From: an uncultured Bacteroidales bacterium
GTDB lineage: Bacteria; Bacteroidota; Bacteroidia; Bacteroidales; Paludibacteraceae
Length of the DNA stretch: 41,112 bases
Assembly (NCBI GenBank): GCA_946184695.1
Contig: CAMHGK010000004.1
Location: 1 to 41,112, forward strand
Direction of reading: 5' to 3'
Position 1 is the stretch's first letter. Every line of letters starts with the position of its first letter. The notes under the pieces were generated by a model, which was not told the origin of the DNA, made no database searches, and saw only the letters and a list, made by a program, of their open reading frames with translations. The position numbers and the translations under genes are program-made. Below are positions 27,033 through 35,509 of this stretch, piece by piece.

Positions 27033-27980
27033 ATGACACGAAAAAGTATAGCAATACTATGCACTGTGCTACTCAGTTGCGGCTTTGCTTTCTCGCAATC
27101 CGACGATGCAGGTGCAGCAGTCACCGAGGAGCAGAAAGAGGACAAGAAAGTCAACTCGCTTGAGAATCAGACCTCACTGCGACATTATTTCGAGATGTCG
27201 GCTATCGGCGGTGTGTCGAGTTTCGTAGGCAACCCCAAGCAGGGCTACTTTGAGCCGGGCTACAATACAGGACTTGGTTTCTACTACGTGATGCGCTCAC
27301 TCAAATACCATATCGGTATGCGCACCGGCTTGGCTGCTGAGAGTTCGCAGAGCTTATACAAGACCACTCAGGGTTACAGTGACCAGTTCTCCACATTCGA
27401 TGGCAACGGTGAGCCGATGGATGTAAACTACTCTATTCAGAGACTCAACGAGAGACATACGCAGGTGTATTTCACCATTCCCCTGCAGTTCTCTGTTTTT
27501 GGTGAGAATTTGGCATTTCACATAGGTCCGAAGCTATCTATTCCCCTTGCCGACTTCTCTAATCAGGTACTCTACAACACCGACCTGAGTTGCTATTTCC
27601 CGCTCTCCGGTAAAACTGTCCTAAGCGATGCACAGCTTGCAGCCGGTTTTCAAGAGCAGCAGACCATGTCCATCCGCCACGACAAGATACTGCCTAAGAT
27701 ATGGATACTCGGTTCGGCAGAGTTGACCTACGATGTAGAGTTCAAAGAGCACTATGCCCTCTGCTTTGGTCTGTATGCCGACTACTCGTTCAACCACTTT
27801 ACGGTGGAGAAGTCTGCCAACCCCTCACTGCTATATCTAACACCCAAGGAAGAAGGCAGCACCACCCTTGTTCGCAAGACCGACTCAGCTCTGCGTGCTA
27901 ATATCAATGGCAGCCAGATGATTGACAAGTTCTCTTATTTCGCAGCAGGATTTAAGGTGGCATTCAAGATGTACGACTAA
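27033..27980 (+). CDS. Outer-membrane beta-barrel protein
   Basis: This 315-residue protein has a signal peptide (SIAILCTVLLSCGFAFSQ). A short acidic spacer is followed by alternating hydrophobic/polar strands rich in Gly, Tyr and Phe, such as YNTGLGFYYVMRSLKYHIGM and ALCFGLYADYSFNHFTVEK. The terminal strand FAAGFKVAFKMYD fits an outer-membrane barrel. It resembles the porin-family/OMP_b-brl proteins that are common in Bacteroidales. The role is unknown. It lies 58 bases after pgi and 24 bases before the metallo-hydrolase gene, likely in the same unit. Confidence 0.8.
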   Translation: MTRKSIAILCTVLLSCGFAFSQSDDAGAAVTEEQKEDKKVNSLENQTSLRHYFEMSAIGGVSSFVGNPKQGYFEPGYNTGLGFYYVMRSLKYHIGMRTGLAAESSQSLYKTTQGYSDQFSTFDGNGEPMDVNYSIQRLNERHTQVYFTIPLQFSVFGENLAFHIGPKLSIPLADFSNQVLYNTDLSCYFPLSGKTVLSDAQLAAGFQEQQTMSIRHDKILPKIWILGSAELTYDVEFKEHYALCFGLYADYSFNHFTVEKSANPSLLYLTPKEEGSTTLVRKTDSALRANINGSQMIDKFSYFAAGFKVAFKMYD

Positions 27981-28004
27981 CAGCAACCACGCTTTAATAG
28001 AGAG

Positions 28005-29408
28005 ATGAAGATTCAGTTTCTTGGTGCGGCACGTGAAGTGACGGGCAGCAAACACCTGATAATAACCGACAAGGGCAAGCGTATATTGCTCGATTGCGGC
28101 ATGTACCAGGGTAAGGGTATGGAGACCGATGCACAGAACCGCGAGTTAGGTTTCGACCCCGAAGAGCTCGACTACGTGATACTCTCGCATGCACATATCG
28201 ACCACTCCGGACTTATACCATACATCTATAAGCTCGGTTTTCGCGGCACCATCTATTGCACTCCTGCCACACGCGACCTTTGTGCTATCATGCTCAAAGA
28301 CACAGCTTTCATCTTGCAGCAGGACGTACGTTGGTACAACAAGAAGATGCAGCGTCAGCACAAACCGACCATCAAGCCGCTTTTCGATGCCAACCATGCG
28401 GAGCGGTGTATGCACCTGTTTGTCACCATCGACTACGACCGCCTATTTCATCTGACCGACGACATCACTCTGCGCTTTACCAATTCAGGGCACATGCTCG
28501 GCTCAGCCATAGTCAGCCTTGAAGTGAAGGAGCGCGACGGAGTCAAGCGCATAGCCTTTACCGGCGATATCGGGCGCCCGCATAGCTACCTACTCTGCCC
28601 ACCGCAGCCGTTTCCGCAATGCGATTACCTGATAACGGAATCGACCTACGGCGATAGGCTTCACGAAGAGCGGTTGGTTACGGAAAACGAGTTTCTGAGT
28701 ATAGTAGAGGACACCTGCGTCAAAAACAAGGGTAAACTGATAATTCCGAGTTTTTCGGTAGGCAGAACTCAGGATATTGTCTATGTGCTCAATAAGCTGT
28801 ACAACGAGCATCGACTACCGTCTATCAACGTGTATGTTGACAGTCCGCTTTCGGTGAATGCCACCAATATCTTCAAACTCTATACCGACCTGATGAACGA
28901 CGATGTGCGCGAGACAATGCTCTATGATAAAGACCCCTTCGGCTTTAACTCGCTGACGTATATAACTGATATTCACGAGTCGAAGGCATTGAACAACGAC
29001 AAGCGTCCGTGCATTATCATCTCGGCATCAGGTATGCTTGAAGCAGGACGAGTTAAGCACCACGTTGCCAATCACATAGAAGACCCCACCACCACTATTC
29101 TGATTGTAGGCTATTGCACCCCCACCTCTCTTGGTGCACGAATACAAGACCCTAAAAAGAAATACATATCTATCTTTGGCTTCGACCACAAGAAACTCGC
29201 ACGCATAAAAAAGATAGAAGGCTTCTCCGGACATGGCGATTACAAAGAGATGATTGAGTATTTAGGCTGTCAGGACGTAAACAAAGTGAAACACACATTT
29301 ATTGTTCACGGCGAGGAGCATGCACAAAGCGAATTCAAAGACCACCTCTATGAGGCAGGTTTCAGAGGCATCAGCATACCTGAACGCGGGGAAGAAGTGG
29401 AAATATAA
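28005..29408 (+). CDS. Beta-CASP metallo-beta-lactamase-fold hydrolase
   Basis: This is a 467-residue cytoplasmic protein of the RNA-processing metallo-hydrolase group. The zinc motif is HAHIDH (His62, His64, Asp66, His67). Further ligand segments are SGHMLGSA and FTGDIGRP. The beta-CASP insert is marked by IISASGMLEAGRVKHHV. The C-terminal RNA-specificity part has FSGHGDYKEM and HGEEHAQSEF. Relatives include CPSF73-like exonucleases and endonucleases, so an RNA substrate is likely but not shown. It starts 24 bases after the barrel gene. Confidence 0.9.
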   Translation: MKIQFLGAAREVTGSKHLIITDKGKRILLDCGMYQGKGMETDAQNRELGFDPEELDYVILSHAHIDHSGLIPYIYKLGFRGTIYCTPATRDLCAIMLKDTAFILQQDVRWYNKKMQRQHKPTIKPLFDANHAERCMHLFVTIDYDRLFHLTDDITLRFTNSGHMLGSAIVSLEVKERDGVKRIAFTGDIGRPHSYLLCPPQPFPQCDYLITESTYGDRLHEERLVTENEFLSIVEDTCVKNKGKLIIPSFSVGRTQDIVYVLNKLYNEHRLPSINVYVDSPLSVNATNIFKLYTDLMNDDVRETMLYDKDPFGFNSLTYITDIHESKALNNDKRPCIIISASGMLEAGRVKHHVANHIEDPTTTILIVGYCTPTSLGARIQDPKKKYISIFGFDHKKLARIKKIEGFSGHGDYKEMIEYLGCQDVNKVKHTFIVHGEEHAQSEFKDHLYEAGFRGISIPERGEEVEI

Positions 29409-29430
29409 ACAGCTAATAATAAAGACAATA

Positions 29431-29492
29431 AATCATTAGAACATGCAACATGCAACATTAGAACATTAAATCATTACAACATTAAAACATTA
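29431..29492 (+). repeat. Degenerate tandem heptamers related to AACATTA
   Basis: About 62 bases consist of variants of AACATTA, AACATGC and AATCATTA repeated about eight times, ending just before the ATG at 29496. It fills most of the gap between the metallo-hydrolase and DUF21-CBS genes. Similar AT-rich repeats occur in Bacteroidales intergenic regions (from memory). Confidence 0.75.
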
Positions 29493-29495
29493 TAT

Positions 29496-30722
29496 ATGGG
29501 ACTACTTTTCGCCTTCCTTCTGGGGGCAATGCTGATATCATTTTTATGTTCAATCCTTGAGGCGTCGCTGATGTCCACCACGCTGTCGTATATATCGATG
29601 CGCGAGGAAGAGGGCAGCAAGTCGGCTACGCTGATGAAATCATACAAGACAGAGACTGAGCGTCCGCTTGCAGCAATCTTGTCGCTCAACACTATAGCCA
29701 ATACCATAGGCGCTGCCGGTGTCGGTCAGCAAGCAACATTGGTCTTTGGCAGCAAGTGGTTTGGGCTTGTATCCGCCATCACTACCCTACTCATACTTAT
29801 TTTCTCAGAGATAATTCCTAAGACCATCGGCTCCACTCATTGGAAGAAAATGATGGGCTTCACGGCTCGCTCAATACGCGTACTGATAGTGCTGATGTAT
29901 CCGTTAGTGCTACTCATTGAAGTAATAGGCAGAGCCGTAAGAAAAGACGATGCGGAGGTAACTGTCAGCAGAGAGGAAGTGCTGGCAATGGCAAATGTAG
30001 GAGAAGAGGAAGGCATAATCGAAGAGAGCGAGAACAAGGTGATACAGAATGTCATAAAGCTCGACAATGTGAAGGCATGTGACGTGATGACACCGCGTGT
30101 GGTGGCTGCTATAGCAAGCGAGAAGATGACACTACGCGATTTCTACGAATCGGACAAATACGATCATTTCTCGCGCATACCCGTCTATTCAGAGTCACCG
30201 GAGTATATCACCGGATATATTCTTCGTCAGGAGGCTCTTGAGGATCTTGCAGAAGACAAGTTCGACGAGACACTCTCGCAGATAAAACGCGATGTGCCCT
30301 ACTTCAACGAAGACACCACCATCTCCGACATCTGGGACCAACTGCTAAAGCAGAAAGTTCAGATAGCCATCATCATCGACGAATACGGCTGCTTCCAAGG
30401 AATATTGACTTTCGAGGATATCATTGAGACCATCTTCGGACTTGAGATTATTGACGAGAACGATCAGGTCTCCGACATGCAGCAGTATGCTCGCGAGCGT
30501 TGGCAGCAGCGTCAGAAACGCTTCAGCAAACTCAACATTCCTCGCAACGAAGAACAGAAACCAGCGGATGAAATGTCGGCAATGCCTGACTCCGACACAG
30601 AAACTGACATCGACACTAAGACTGACACGGACACGGACATTGACGCTGACGCAGAGATTGTTCAGCCCACCTCAGTTGCAGGCACTAACGCAGACGACAT
30701 CGATGGTCCACAGCTGATATAG
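29496..30722 (+). CDS. DUF21-CBS (CNNM/CorC-like, hemolysin-family) membrane protein
   Basis: This is a 408-residue transporter-like protein. The DUF21 membrane domain (about 1-150) has several helices, including LLFAFLLGAMLISFLCSILE and LVSAITTLLILIFSEIIPKT. A CBS pair at about 195-315 (VMTPRVVAAIASEKMTLRDF, then IIDEYGCFQGILTFEDIIE) usually senses nucleotides or ions. The usual C-terminal CorC_HlyC domain is absent. Instead there is a charged helix and then a tail of Asp-Thr/Asp-Ile repeats (about 365-390). Family members handle Mg2+ or Co2+ and are not hemolysins despite the name. A repeat tract lies in front of the start, and a terminator follows. Confidence 0.88.
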   Translation: MGLLFAFLLGAMLISFLCSILEASLMSTTLSYISMREEEGSKSATLMKSYKTETERPLAAILSLNTIANTIGAAGVGQQATLVFGSKWFGLVSAITTLLILIFSEIIPKTIGSTHWKKMMGFTARSIRVLIVLMYPLVLLIEVIGRAVRKDDAEVTVSREEVLAMANVGEEEGIIEESENKVIQNVIKLDNVKACDVMTPRVVAAIASEKMTLRDFYESDKYDHFSRIPVYSESPEYITGYILRQEALEDLAEDKFDETLSQIKRDVPYFNEDTTISDIWDQLLKQKVQIAIIIDEYGCFQGILTFEDIIETIFGLEIIDENDQVSDMQQYARERWQQRQKRFSKLNIPRNEEQKPADEMSAMPDSDTETDIDTKTDTDTDIDADAEIVQPTSVAGTNADDIDGPQLI

Positions 30723-30751
30723 CGTAAGCCAAGTATATAATTCACAAAACT

Positions 30752-30787
30752 ATACGGGGAGGCACTTTAGAAAATGCCTCCCCGTAT
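30752..30787. terminator. Strong bidirectional terminator between convergent genes
   Basis: A perfect 13-base-pair stem (ATACGGGGAGGCA / TGCCTCCCCGTAT) with a 10-base loop lies between the DUF21-CBS gene (plus) and the VanX-like gene (minus). T-rich bases flank it on both strands, so it can stop transcription from either side. Confidence 0.88.
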
Positions 30788-30804
30788 TTATGACTATTCA
30801 TAAC

Positions 30805-31563
30805 CTACAACTGAGTTACAGGGAACTCGAAATAGGTGTCGGGATATGGTTCATTACGAAGTGTGAAATGCCACCATTCAGAGTCTATAGCTTTGAATCC
30901 GTGTCTGAGCATTGCCTCTCGCAGAATAAGGCGGTTCAGGAACTGCTGCTCCGTAATAGGCTTCATGCCGTTGGCCTTCTCAAGGTCGGTAAGTCCGGTG
31001 TAGGTGCGAGTCTGAGGATTGCCGCAGAAGTCAGGGTGACTCTCCTGACCGAACCAATCGAAAGTACCACCCATATCGACTTCTTTCTCTGTTTTCATAT
31101 CGAAGAGTGTGAGGTCAACGGTAGAACCACGGGTATGACCTGATTTAGCCATGATGTAATCCTGCTCAAAAAGGACAGGCTTGTCAAGCATGGGATAGAA
31201 ATAGCGCTTCATGCAGGTGTCGGCAGGGACTTGGGACCAGCGTACAAAATGGTCAACTCCCATCTGCGGGCGGTAGGCATCGTATATCTTTAGACGATAG
31301 CCTTGTCGGATGACATCGTCGCTTACAGCGCGGAGCGAGTCGGCAGCCTGCTTGGTTAGAAGTGCTACGGGTTGCCTGTAACCATCGATACGTGCTCCTA
31401 CGAAATTATAGGTACCATAGTAGCGTATTTCTAAAATCGCGTCAGGTACCACATCCGTTACATTGACGAAACCACTGCAGTCTTCCTGCGGACGTGCAGT
31501 TTTCTGATTTTGGCAGGAGAGCAACAGCACGACTGCCACGAGCATAAAAACTAATCTTTTCAT
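30805..31563 (-). CDS. D-Ala-D-Ala dipeptidase, VanX/DdpX-type lipoprotein
   Basis: I take the ATG at 31561-31563 as the start. It gives a lipoprotein signal (LVFMLVAVVLLLSC, lipid Cys17), whereas the longer frame would bury it. In the 252-residue product the M15D zinc motif is SGHTRGSTVD (His143, Asp150), and the second is SEWWHF (Glu229, His232). These match the VanX zinc ligands and catalytic glutamate. It hydrolyses D-Ala-D-Ala in the periplasm. Chromosomal homologues serve cell-wall recycling. No vanA/vanH partner is nearby, so vancomycin resistance is not implied. Confidence 0.92.
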   Translation of the reverse strand: MKRLVFMLVAVVLLLSCQNQKTARPQEDCSGFVNVTDVVPDAILEIRYYGTYNFVGARIDGYRQPVALLTKQAADSLRAVSDDVIRQGYRLKIYDAYRPQMGVDHFVRWSQVPADTCMKRYFYPMLDKPVLFEQDYIMAKSGHTRGSTVDLTLFDMKTEKEVDMGGTFDWFGQESHPDFCGNPQTRTYTGLTDLEKANGMKPITEQQFLNRLILREAMLRHGFKAIDSEWWHFTLRNEPYPDTYFEFPVTQL

Positions 31564-31703
31564 TGCTGTATATGTATGTATTCTAACGATTGTCCCTTTC
31601 TTTAATAAGGGACTATCACACAACGAGTGCTAAAATAAATTCTACAAATCAACTCTAACAAAAATCCATTATAGAATCGGATGAGGAAATTATTCAACCT
31701 TTA

Positions 31704-33554
31704 TCAGTAAACCAGTTTTTCGGATTGGTTGCCGACGCGGACAATATATACACCATGAGCCGGCAGACAGAATACGGGACGCGCAGAATGGCAAGTGCTG
31801 ACAAGGCGGCCTGCAATATCGTATAGTTCAGCTATGACAATGCCGCTAACATTCTCGACAGCAACTAATGCACCCGATTGCGTGAGGTGCCAAGCGTGAT
31901 ATTTGAGGTTGGCTACAGCTGAACCTTTCAGGAGATTCAGTCCGACCACATTCGACCACACCCTACCCGCAGGTTGTACCTTATAATATATTTTTTCTCC
32001 GGTAGGTTCGTCCACTGTCACTTGGTATGACGTCTCGTTGACATCTATCGGATAGCCGGTAAGTGATGTCCTCTCGAACTCGTCTTCACCGCGGATTATG
32101 AATATCTGACCTAAGGTGAACACCTCTTGCTTCTTGCCATAATGAATTTTCACCTCGGCGGTGCCTTCGGGAAGGTCAAAAGAGTAATAACGCTCGTTCC
32201 AATCGAGTTCGGCTATACCTACCGATTCGCCATCCGCCTCCACTTCCATATCCGCCTGATCGCCCGTTTTTACGTTGGCACGAACCACGAGTCGGGTGTT
32301 GTCGGCAATATAGAGGTCACTCAGGGTGACGGTGAAATACTTCTTCGAGGACTTCACACCCATGTTGACAGCAGCCGCACCTGATGCCACGCTCGATGTT
32401 CCGTCCCATGATATATGCTCTGTAGAAGACAACAGTTTGACTGACATCCACGGCATAGCAAACACGGTGTCGGCCTTAGCTGTCTGACGCTCGGTATATA
32501 CATCAAGGTCGTAGTAGTCGGCACCTGCATCTGCCCAACGTGCCACGAAAGAGTTTTCAGTTATGTCGGCAGGCATGAGAGCCTCAATATTCACGGTATC
32601 GGCAGGAACAATATATTCGTCAGAGGCGGTATTGACAAGGTCAGCCACATGAAACTTCTCACCTTGCTTGTTGCCCCAGATATATTCGACAAGCTCGGGG
32701 TAGTCGATGAATGGGTTGCGATTGTGCTGGATATTGCTCACCACGTCATGCCTGCTAATCTCCTTGCGCGAGACAGGGTCTTGACGGTGCCACTGCAGCA
32801 AGAGTTGCTGCATCCACGGTTGAAACTCAAGATAAGAATCGTTAGTGAGGCAGAAATATGAACCTTTGGTATTGCCATAAGAAACTGAGTTATCTTTATT
32901 TCGTGCAACAGTGTCGATCCAATGATAATCCTCGTATGCGGTTACCACATAGAAATAAGCTCGCGCGAAGTCGCCTTTGTATTCGTCGGCAGGTTCCCAA
33001 ACACGGTTGTTGGGATGCCCCTTCATCCACCCGCCGCGAAATACGCCATTATCATAGACTACCGTGCTATCAACAATACCCGGGCAGTAGTTGCTCTTAC
33101 CTGCTGAGTTGGCCTTGCTCTCGGCGGGCATAAGATGGTGTAAATCGACGTAAGCAGGGTTCGACTTATCAGACGATGAGTTGGCTGCTCCCCACCACGA
33201 CTTAGCAAAACCATGCTCAAGGTCAACGCCATTGGCACTGACAGCACCTAAGCTGTCGGTCGGAAAATAATGAACGAGAGAAGAATACATGTCGAAGATG
33301 GTGCCATCGGCTCGGCGGTCGGTGAGCACAAAGGCATCCCACAGGTACCAATGAGTATGAACCTCGTTGACTCCACGCGAGCCGTATTTATAGCGGTCGC
33401 CACCTTTTATTATATTGCTCAGAGCCGTCTTGAGTTCAGCATCAGTCTTGCCTTCTGCGCCGGCATAATAACCGTCGGGCAATGTTTCGGCACTGAGGTT
33501 AGAGGTCAGTGCAAGAGCCAGCAAAATTGTGGCAAAGAGATAGTTGTGTTTCAT
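31704..33554 (-). CDS. Secreted endonuclease I with a type IX secretion sorting tail
   Basis: This 616-residue exported nuclease has a signal peptide (LFATILLALALTSNLSA). The endonuclease I (His-Me finger) domain covers about 25-300, with core motifs DLEHGFAKSWWG and DLHHLMPAES followed by an Asn/Lys-rich NSAGKSNY. A fibronectin-III-like segment (about 320-390) and a beta-rich segment (390-490) follow. The last ~70 residues (IAELYDIAGRLVS, then GVYIVRVGNQSEKLVY) are a type A type IX sorting domain, which is removed as the protein is anchored or released. Related Prevotella nucleases are exported this way and degrade extracellular DNA. It lies between the VanX-like gene and coaX. Confidence 0.87.
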   Translation of the reverse strand: MKHNYLFATILLALALTSNLSAETLPDGYYAGAEGKTDAELKTALSNIIKGGDRYKYGSRGVNEVHTHWYLWDAFVLTDRRADGTIFDMYSSLVHYFPTDSLGAVSANGVDLEHGFAKSWWGAANSSSDKSNPAYVDLHHLMPAESKANSAGKSNYCPGIVDSTVVYDNGVFRGGWMKGHPNNRVWEPADEYKGDFARAYFYVVTAYEDYHWIDTVARNKDNSVSYGNTKGSYFCLTNDSYLEFQPWMQQLLLQWHRQDPVSRKEISRHDVVSNIQHNRNPFIDYPELVEYIWGNKQGEKFHVADLVNTASDEYIVPADTVNIEALMPADITENSFVARWADAGADYYDLDVYTERQTAKADTVFAMPWMSVKLLSSTEHISWDGTSSVASGAAAVNMGVKSSKKYFTVTLSDLYIADNTRLVVRANVKTGDQADMEVEADGESVGIAELDWNERYYSFDLPEGTAEVKIHYGKKQEVFTLGQIFIIRGEDEFERTSLTGYPIDVNETSYQVTVDEPTGEKIYYKVQPAGRVWSNVVGLNLLKGSAVANLKYHAWHLTQSGALVAVENVSGIVIAELYDIAGRLVSTCHSARPVFCLPAHGVYIVRVGNQSEKLVY

Positions 33555-33614
33555 GGCGGGAAGGATTTACGGATATATATTCGATTCGATTATAGAAAAA
33601 TTCGCGTGGAAAGA

Positions 33615-34355
33615 TTACGCCTTTCGGACGTTGAAATCGAGAATGTGATTCAGTCCGAGCAGGACGAGATTACGCTCAAAGCGTACTTGCTGTTGCAGGT
33701 TGTTGAGGATATAAGGTGCGCTACCGCCTGTGATGAACGTCTGGAAATTATCCACCTGTTCACCAACCGAGCGCATATAACCTTTAGCCTCAAACACGAC
33801 ACCTCTAACCACCCCTGCTGCGATGGCGTCGCGGGTGTTTTTACCGAAAAGGGGAAGCAGTTCGCTCTCTTCTACCTCGACGAGCGGGAGTCGTTTGGTC
33901 ATTTGTTTGAGTACATGGAGCCGCATCTTTATACCCGGGGCGATGTTGCCTCCGAGATACTGCCCTCTATCGTTGACATAATCGTATGTAATGGCAGTGC
34001 CTACATCGATGATTAGCAGATTGGTCTGCGGACACAGTACACTTGCCCCGACAGCCGCTGCAAGTCGGTCCTGACCGAGTGTATGCGGTGTGTCATATAG
34101 ATTCTCTATGGGCAGGGGCGTATTATGGTCGAAAAGGATGAATGTTTTAGAATGTTTAGCGAGCAGATTGACCACGGCTGAATCGAAAGTACCGACCGAC
34201 GAGAGTATGCTGTTGCTGACCGGATAGAGCGAGCAAAGCCTCTCCATCTCGACCGATGAGAAGTTCTTATACATGAACGTCTTTGCCAATGTTCCGTTGT
34301 CGCGGAACAATGCCACTTTGATTCTTGAGTTGCCTTGATCAATACAAAGATTCAT
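33615..34355 (-). CDS. coaX: Type III pantothenate kinase
   Basis: CoaX makes the first committed step of coenzyme A synthesis, phosphorylating pantothenate. The ASKHA-fold phosphate loops are visible: DQGNSRIKVALF (Asp6, Gly8, Asn9) and LLIIDVGTAITYDYV. The pantothenate region TLGQDRLAAAVGA and the GGNIAPGIKMRL segment are also present. The 246-residue length is normal. It lies 60 bases upstream of the nuclease gene. Because a terminator precedes it, it probably has its own promoter, which I could not locate. Confidence 0.94.
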   Translation of the reverse strand: MNLCIDQGNSRIKVALFRDNGTLAKTFMYKNFSSVEMERLCSLYPVSNSILSSVGTFDSAVVNLLAKHSKTFILFDHNTPLPIENLYDTPHTLGQDRLAAAVGASVLCPQTNLLIIDVGTAITYDYVNDRGQYLGGNIAPGIKMRLHVLKQMTKRLPLVEVEESELLPLFGKNTRDAIAAGVVRGVVFEAKGYMRSVGEQVDNFQTFITGGSAPYILNNLQQQVRFERNLVLLGLNHILDFNVRKA

Positions 34356-34391
34356 GAGTTATGATTTACAATCTACACAATTGACCATTAG

Positions 34392-34432
34392 AAAAAAAAA
34401 CAAAGAGGGCATACCTAAGGCATACCCTCTTT
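34392..34432 (-). terminator. Rho-independent terminator of the Ala/Glu-rich lipoprotein gene
   Basis: On the minus strand a 14-pair stem with two G-U wobbles (34402-34432, loop TTA) is followed by G and nine T (34392-34400). It lies 10 bases past the stop at 34443 and insulates this gene from coaX. Confidence 0.85.
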
Positions 34433-34442
34433 TTGTTCGCAA

Positions 34443-34700
34443 TTACTTCTTAATAGCTTCTTTAGCTTTGTCAGCAGCTGCGTTGATAGCTTCCTTAGCT
34501 ACATCCTCAGCAGCTTCCTCAGCTACTTCCTTAACGGTCTTGTCTTCCTCTGCTACAGCAGCTTCCTCTGCTACAGCAGCTTCTTCAGCCTTCTGGCAGC
34601 ATTCAACTTTCTCAGGAGCCTCTTCTTTGGCTTCCTTCTTCTCTGAACCGCAAGCTACTAAAGCAGCAGCAACTGCGAGAACCATAAAGATTTTTTTCAT
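34443..34700 (-). CDS. Small Ala/Glu/Lys-rich repetitive lipoprotein
   Basis: This 85-residue product has a classic lipoprotein signal (MKKIFMVLAVAAALVAC, lipid Cys17). The rest is almost entirely Ala, Glu, Lys, Val and Asp, apart from a CC pair at residues 34-35. It contains two exact copies of a six-residue unit (EEAAVA) encoded by an 18-base tandem DNA repeat. The pattern predicts one long amphipathic helix, as in Lpp-like or LEA-like proteins. Its strong dedicated terminator suggests abundant, independent expression. A weak promoter-like CATCTTTG lies about 60 bases upstream. I do not recognise a named family. Confidence 0.75.
   Translation of the reverse strand: MKKIFMVLAVAAALVACGSEKKEAKEEAPEKVECCQKAEEAAVAEEAAVAEEDKTVKEVAEEAAEDVAKEAINAAADKAKEAIKK
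34544..34579 (-). repeat. 18-base direct tandem repeat, two exact copies
   Basis: The unit CTTCCTCTGCTACAGCAG (plus strand) occurs at 34544-34561 and 34562-34579. A partial, diverged third copy follows. It is in frame within the lipoprotein gene, so gain or loss would change length without a frameshift. Confidence 0.9.
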
Positions 34701-34806
34701 TTCTTTAAGATTTTATTTGTTAAACATTATTTAGTATAGATGTTTCCTCAGAAGTCACAAAGATGATTTCCTTAAAAACAGACTATATTTTCGTGAGCAG
34801 GTATCG

Positions 34807-35478
34807 CTATACCGTTTCTTGGTTTGCGCTGACGCGACCTTGTTTGAAATAGAGGTTGCGTCCTGGAAATCGCTCTACCCAGTTCATATTATGAGTGGAG
34901 ACGATAACCGACGTGCCTGACTTGCTTATCATAGACAGCAGGTCCATAATCTCGGCACCTGTCTCAGGGTCGAGGTTGCCGGTGGGCTCGTCAGCAAGGA
35001 TGAGCTGCGGCGAGTTGAGCAGTGAGCGTGCAATGACAACACGCTGCTGTTCTCCCCCTGAGAGCTGATGCGGCATCTTATATGTCTTGTTCTCCATACC
35101 GACAAGGCTGAGTTGCTCTTTGATATGGTTTTCCATGAGTCTGCGGTCTTTCCACCCCGTGGCTTTAAGAACGAATAAGAGATTATCGAATACTGTACGG
35201 TCTGTCAGCAGCTGGAAGTCCTGAAACACGATTCCGAGCTGCCGGCGCAACATAGGTATCTGGCGGCGGCGCAGGGTGGTCATGTCGTAGTCGAGTACTT
35301 TGGCTTGTCCGGAGAATATAGGTAGTTCAGCATAGATAGTCTTCAGAAAAGTTGACTTGCCGCTTCCTACTTTGCCGAGCAGATATACCAATTCAGCCTT
35401 GTCGATAGACACGTTGACATCCGTCAGCACGACTTGCTCCAACTGATGTATTTCTACGTTTCGATAATCTATTAGCAT
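34807..35478 (-). CDS. ftsE: Cell-division ATP-binding protein FtsE
   Basis: FtsE is the cytoplasmic ATPase that works with the membrane protein FtsX to switch on cell-wall hydrolases at the septum. Walker A is GKVGSGKS (35-42), the Q-loop is VFQDF (near 84-88), the ABC signature is LSGGEQ (139-144), and Walker B with the glutamate is [12 protein letters not shown] (159-170). The 223-residue length is right. FtsX is not adjacent. The neighbour 31 bases upstream on the same strand is a DUF349 protein. A LolD-type lipoprotein exporter ATPase is a possible alternative by fold, but the sequence feels like FtsE. Confidence 0.85.
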   Translation of the reverse strand: MLIDYRNVEIHQLEQVVLTDVNVSIDKAELVYLLGKVGSGKSTFLKTIYAELPIFSGQAKVLDYDMTTLRRRQIPMLRRQLGIVFQDFQLLTDRTVFDNLLFVLKATGWKDRRLMENHIKEQLSLVGMENKTYKMPHQLSGGEQQRVVIARSLLNSPQLILADEPTGNLDPETGAEIMDLLSMISKSGTSVIVSTHNMNWVERFPGRNLYFKQGRVSANQETV

Positions 35479-35509
35479 AACGACACTATATCTATCTTAC
35501 TTGCAACAA

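Noticed and set aside
29496..30722. Hemolysin
   Set aside because: The name is historical. DUF21-CBS proteins are cation-transport related, and nothing here suggests a toxin.
30805..31563. Vancomycin resistance from the VanX-like gene
   Set aside because: No vanH, vanA or two-component genes are present, and stand-alone chromosomal D-Ala-D-Ala dipeptidases are common in cell-wall turnover.
33270..34016. Long plus-strand open frame of about 248 codons
   Set aside because: It lies opposite coaX and the start of the nuclease gene, both of which have clear family motifs, and its translation has no recognisable domain or signal.
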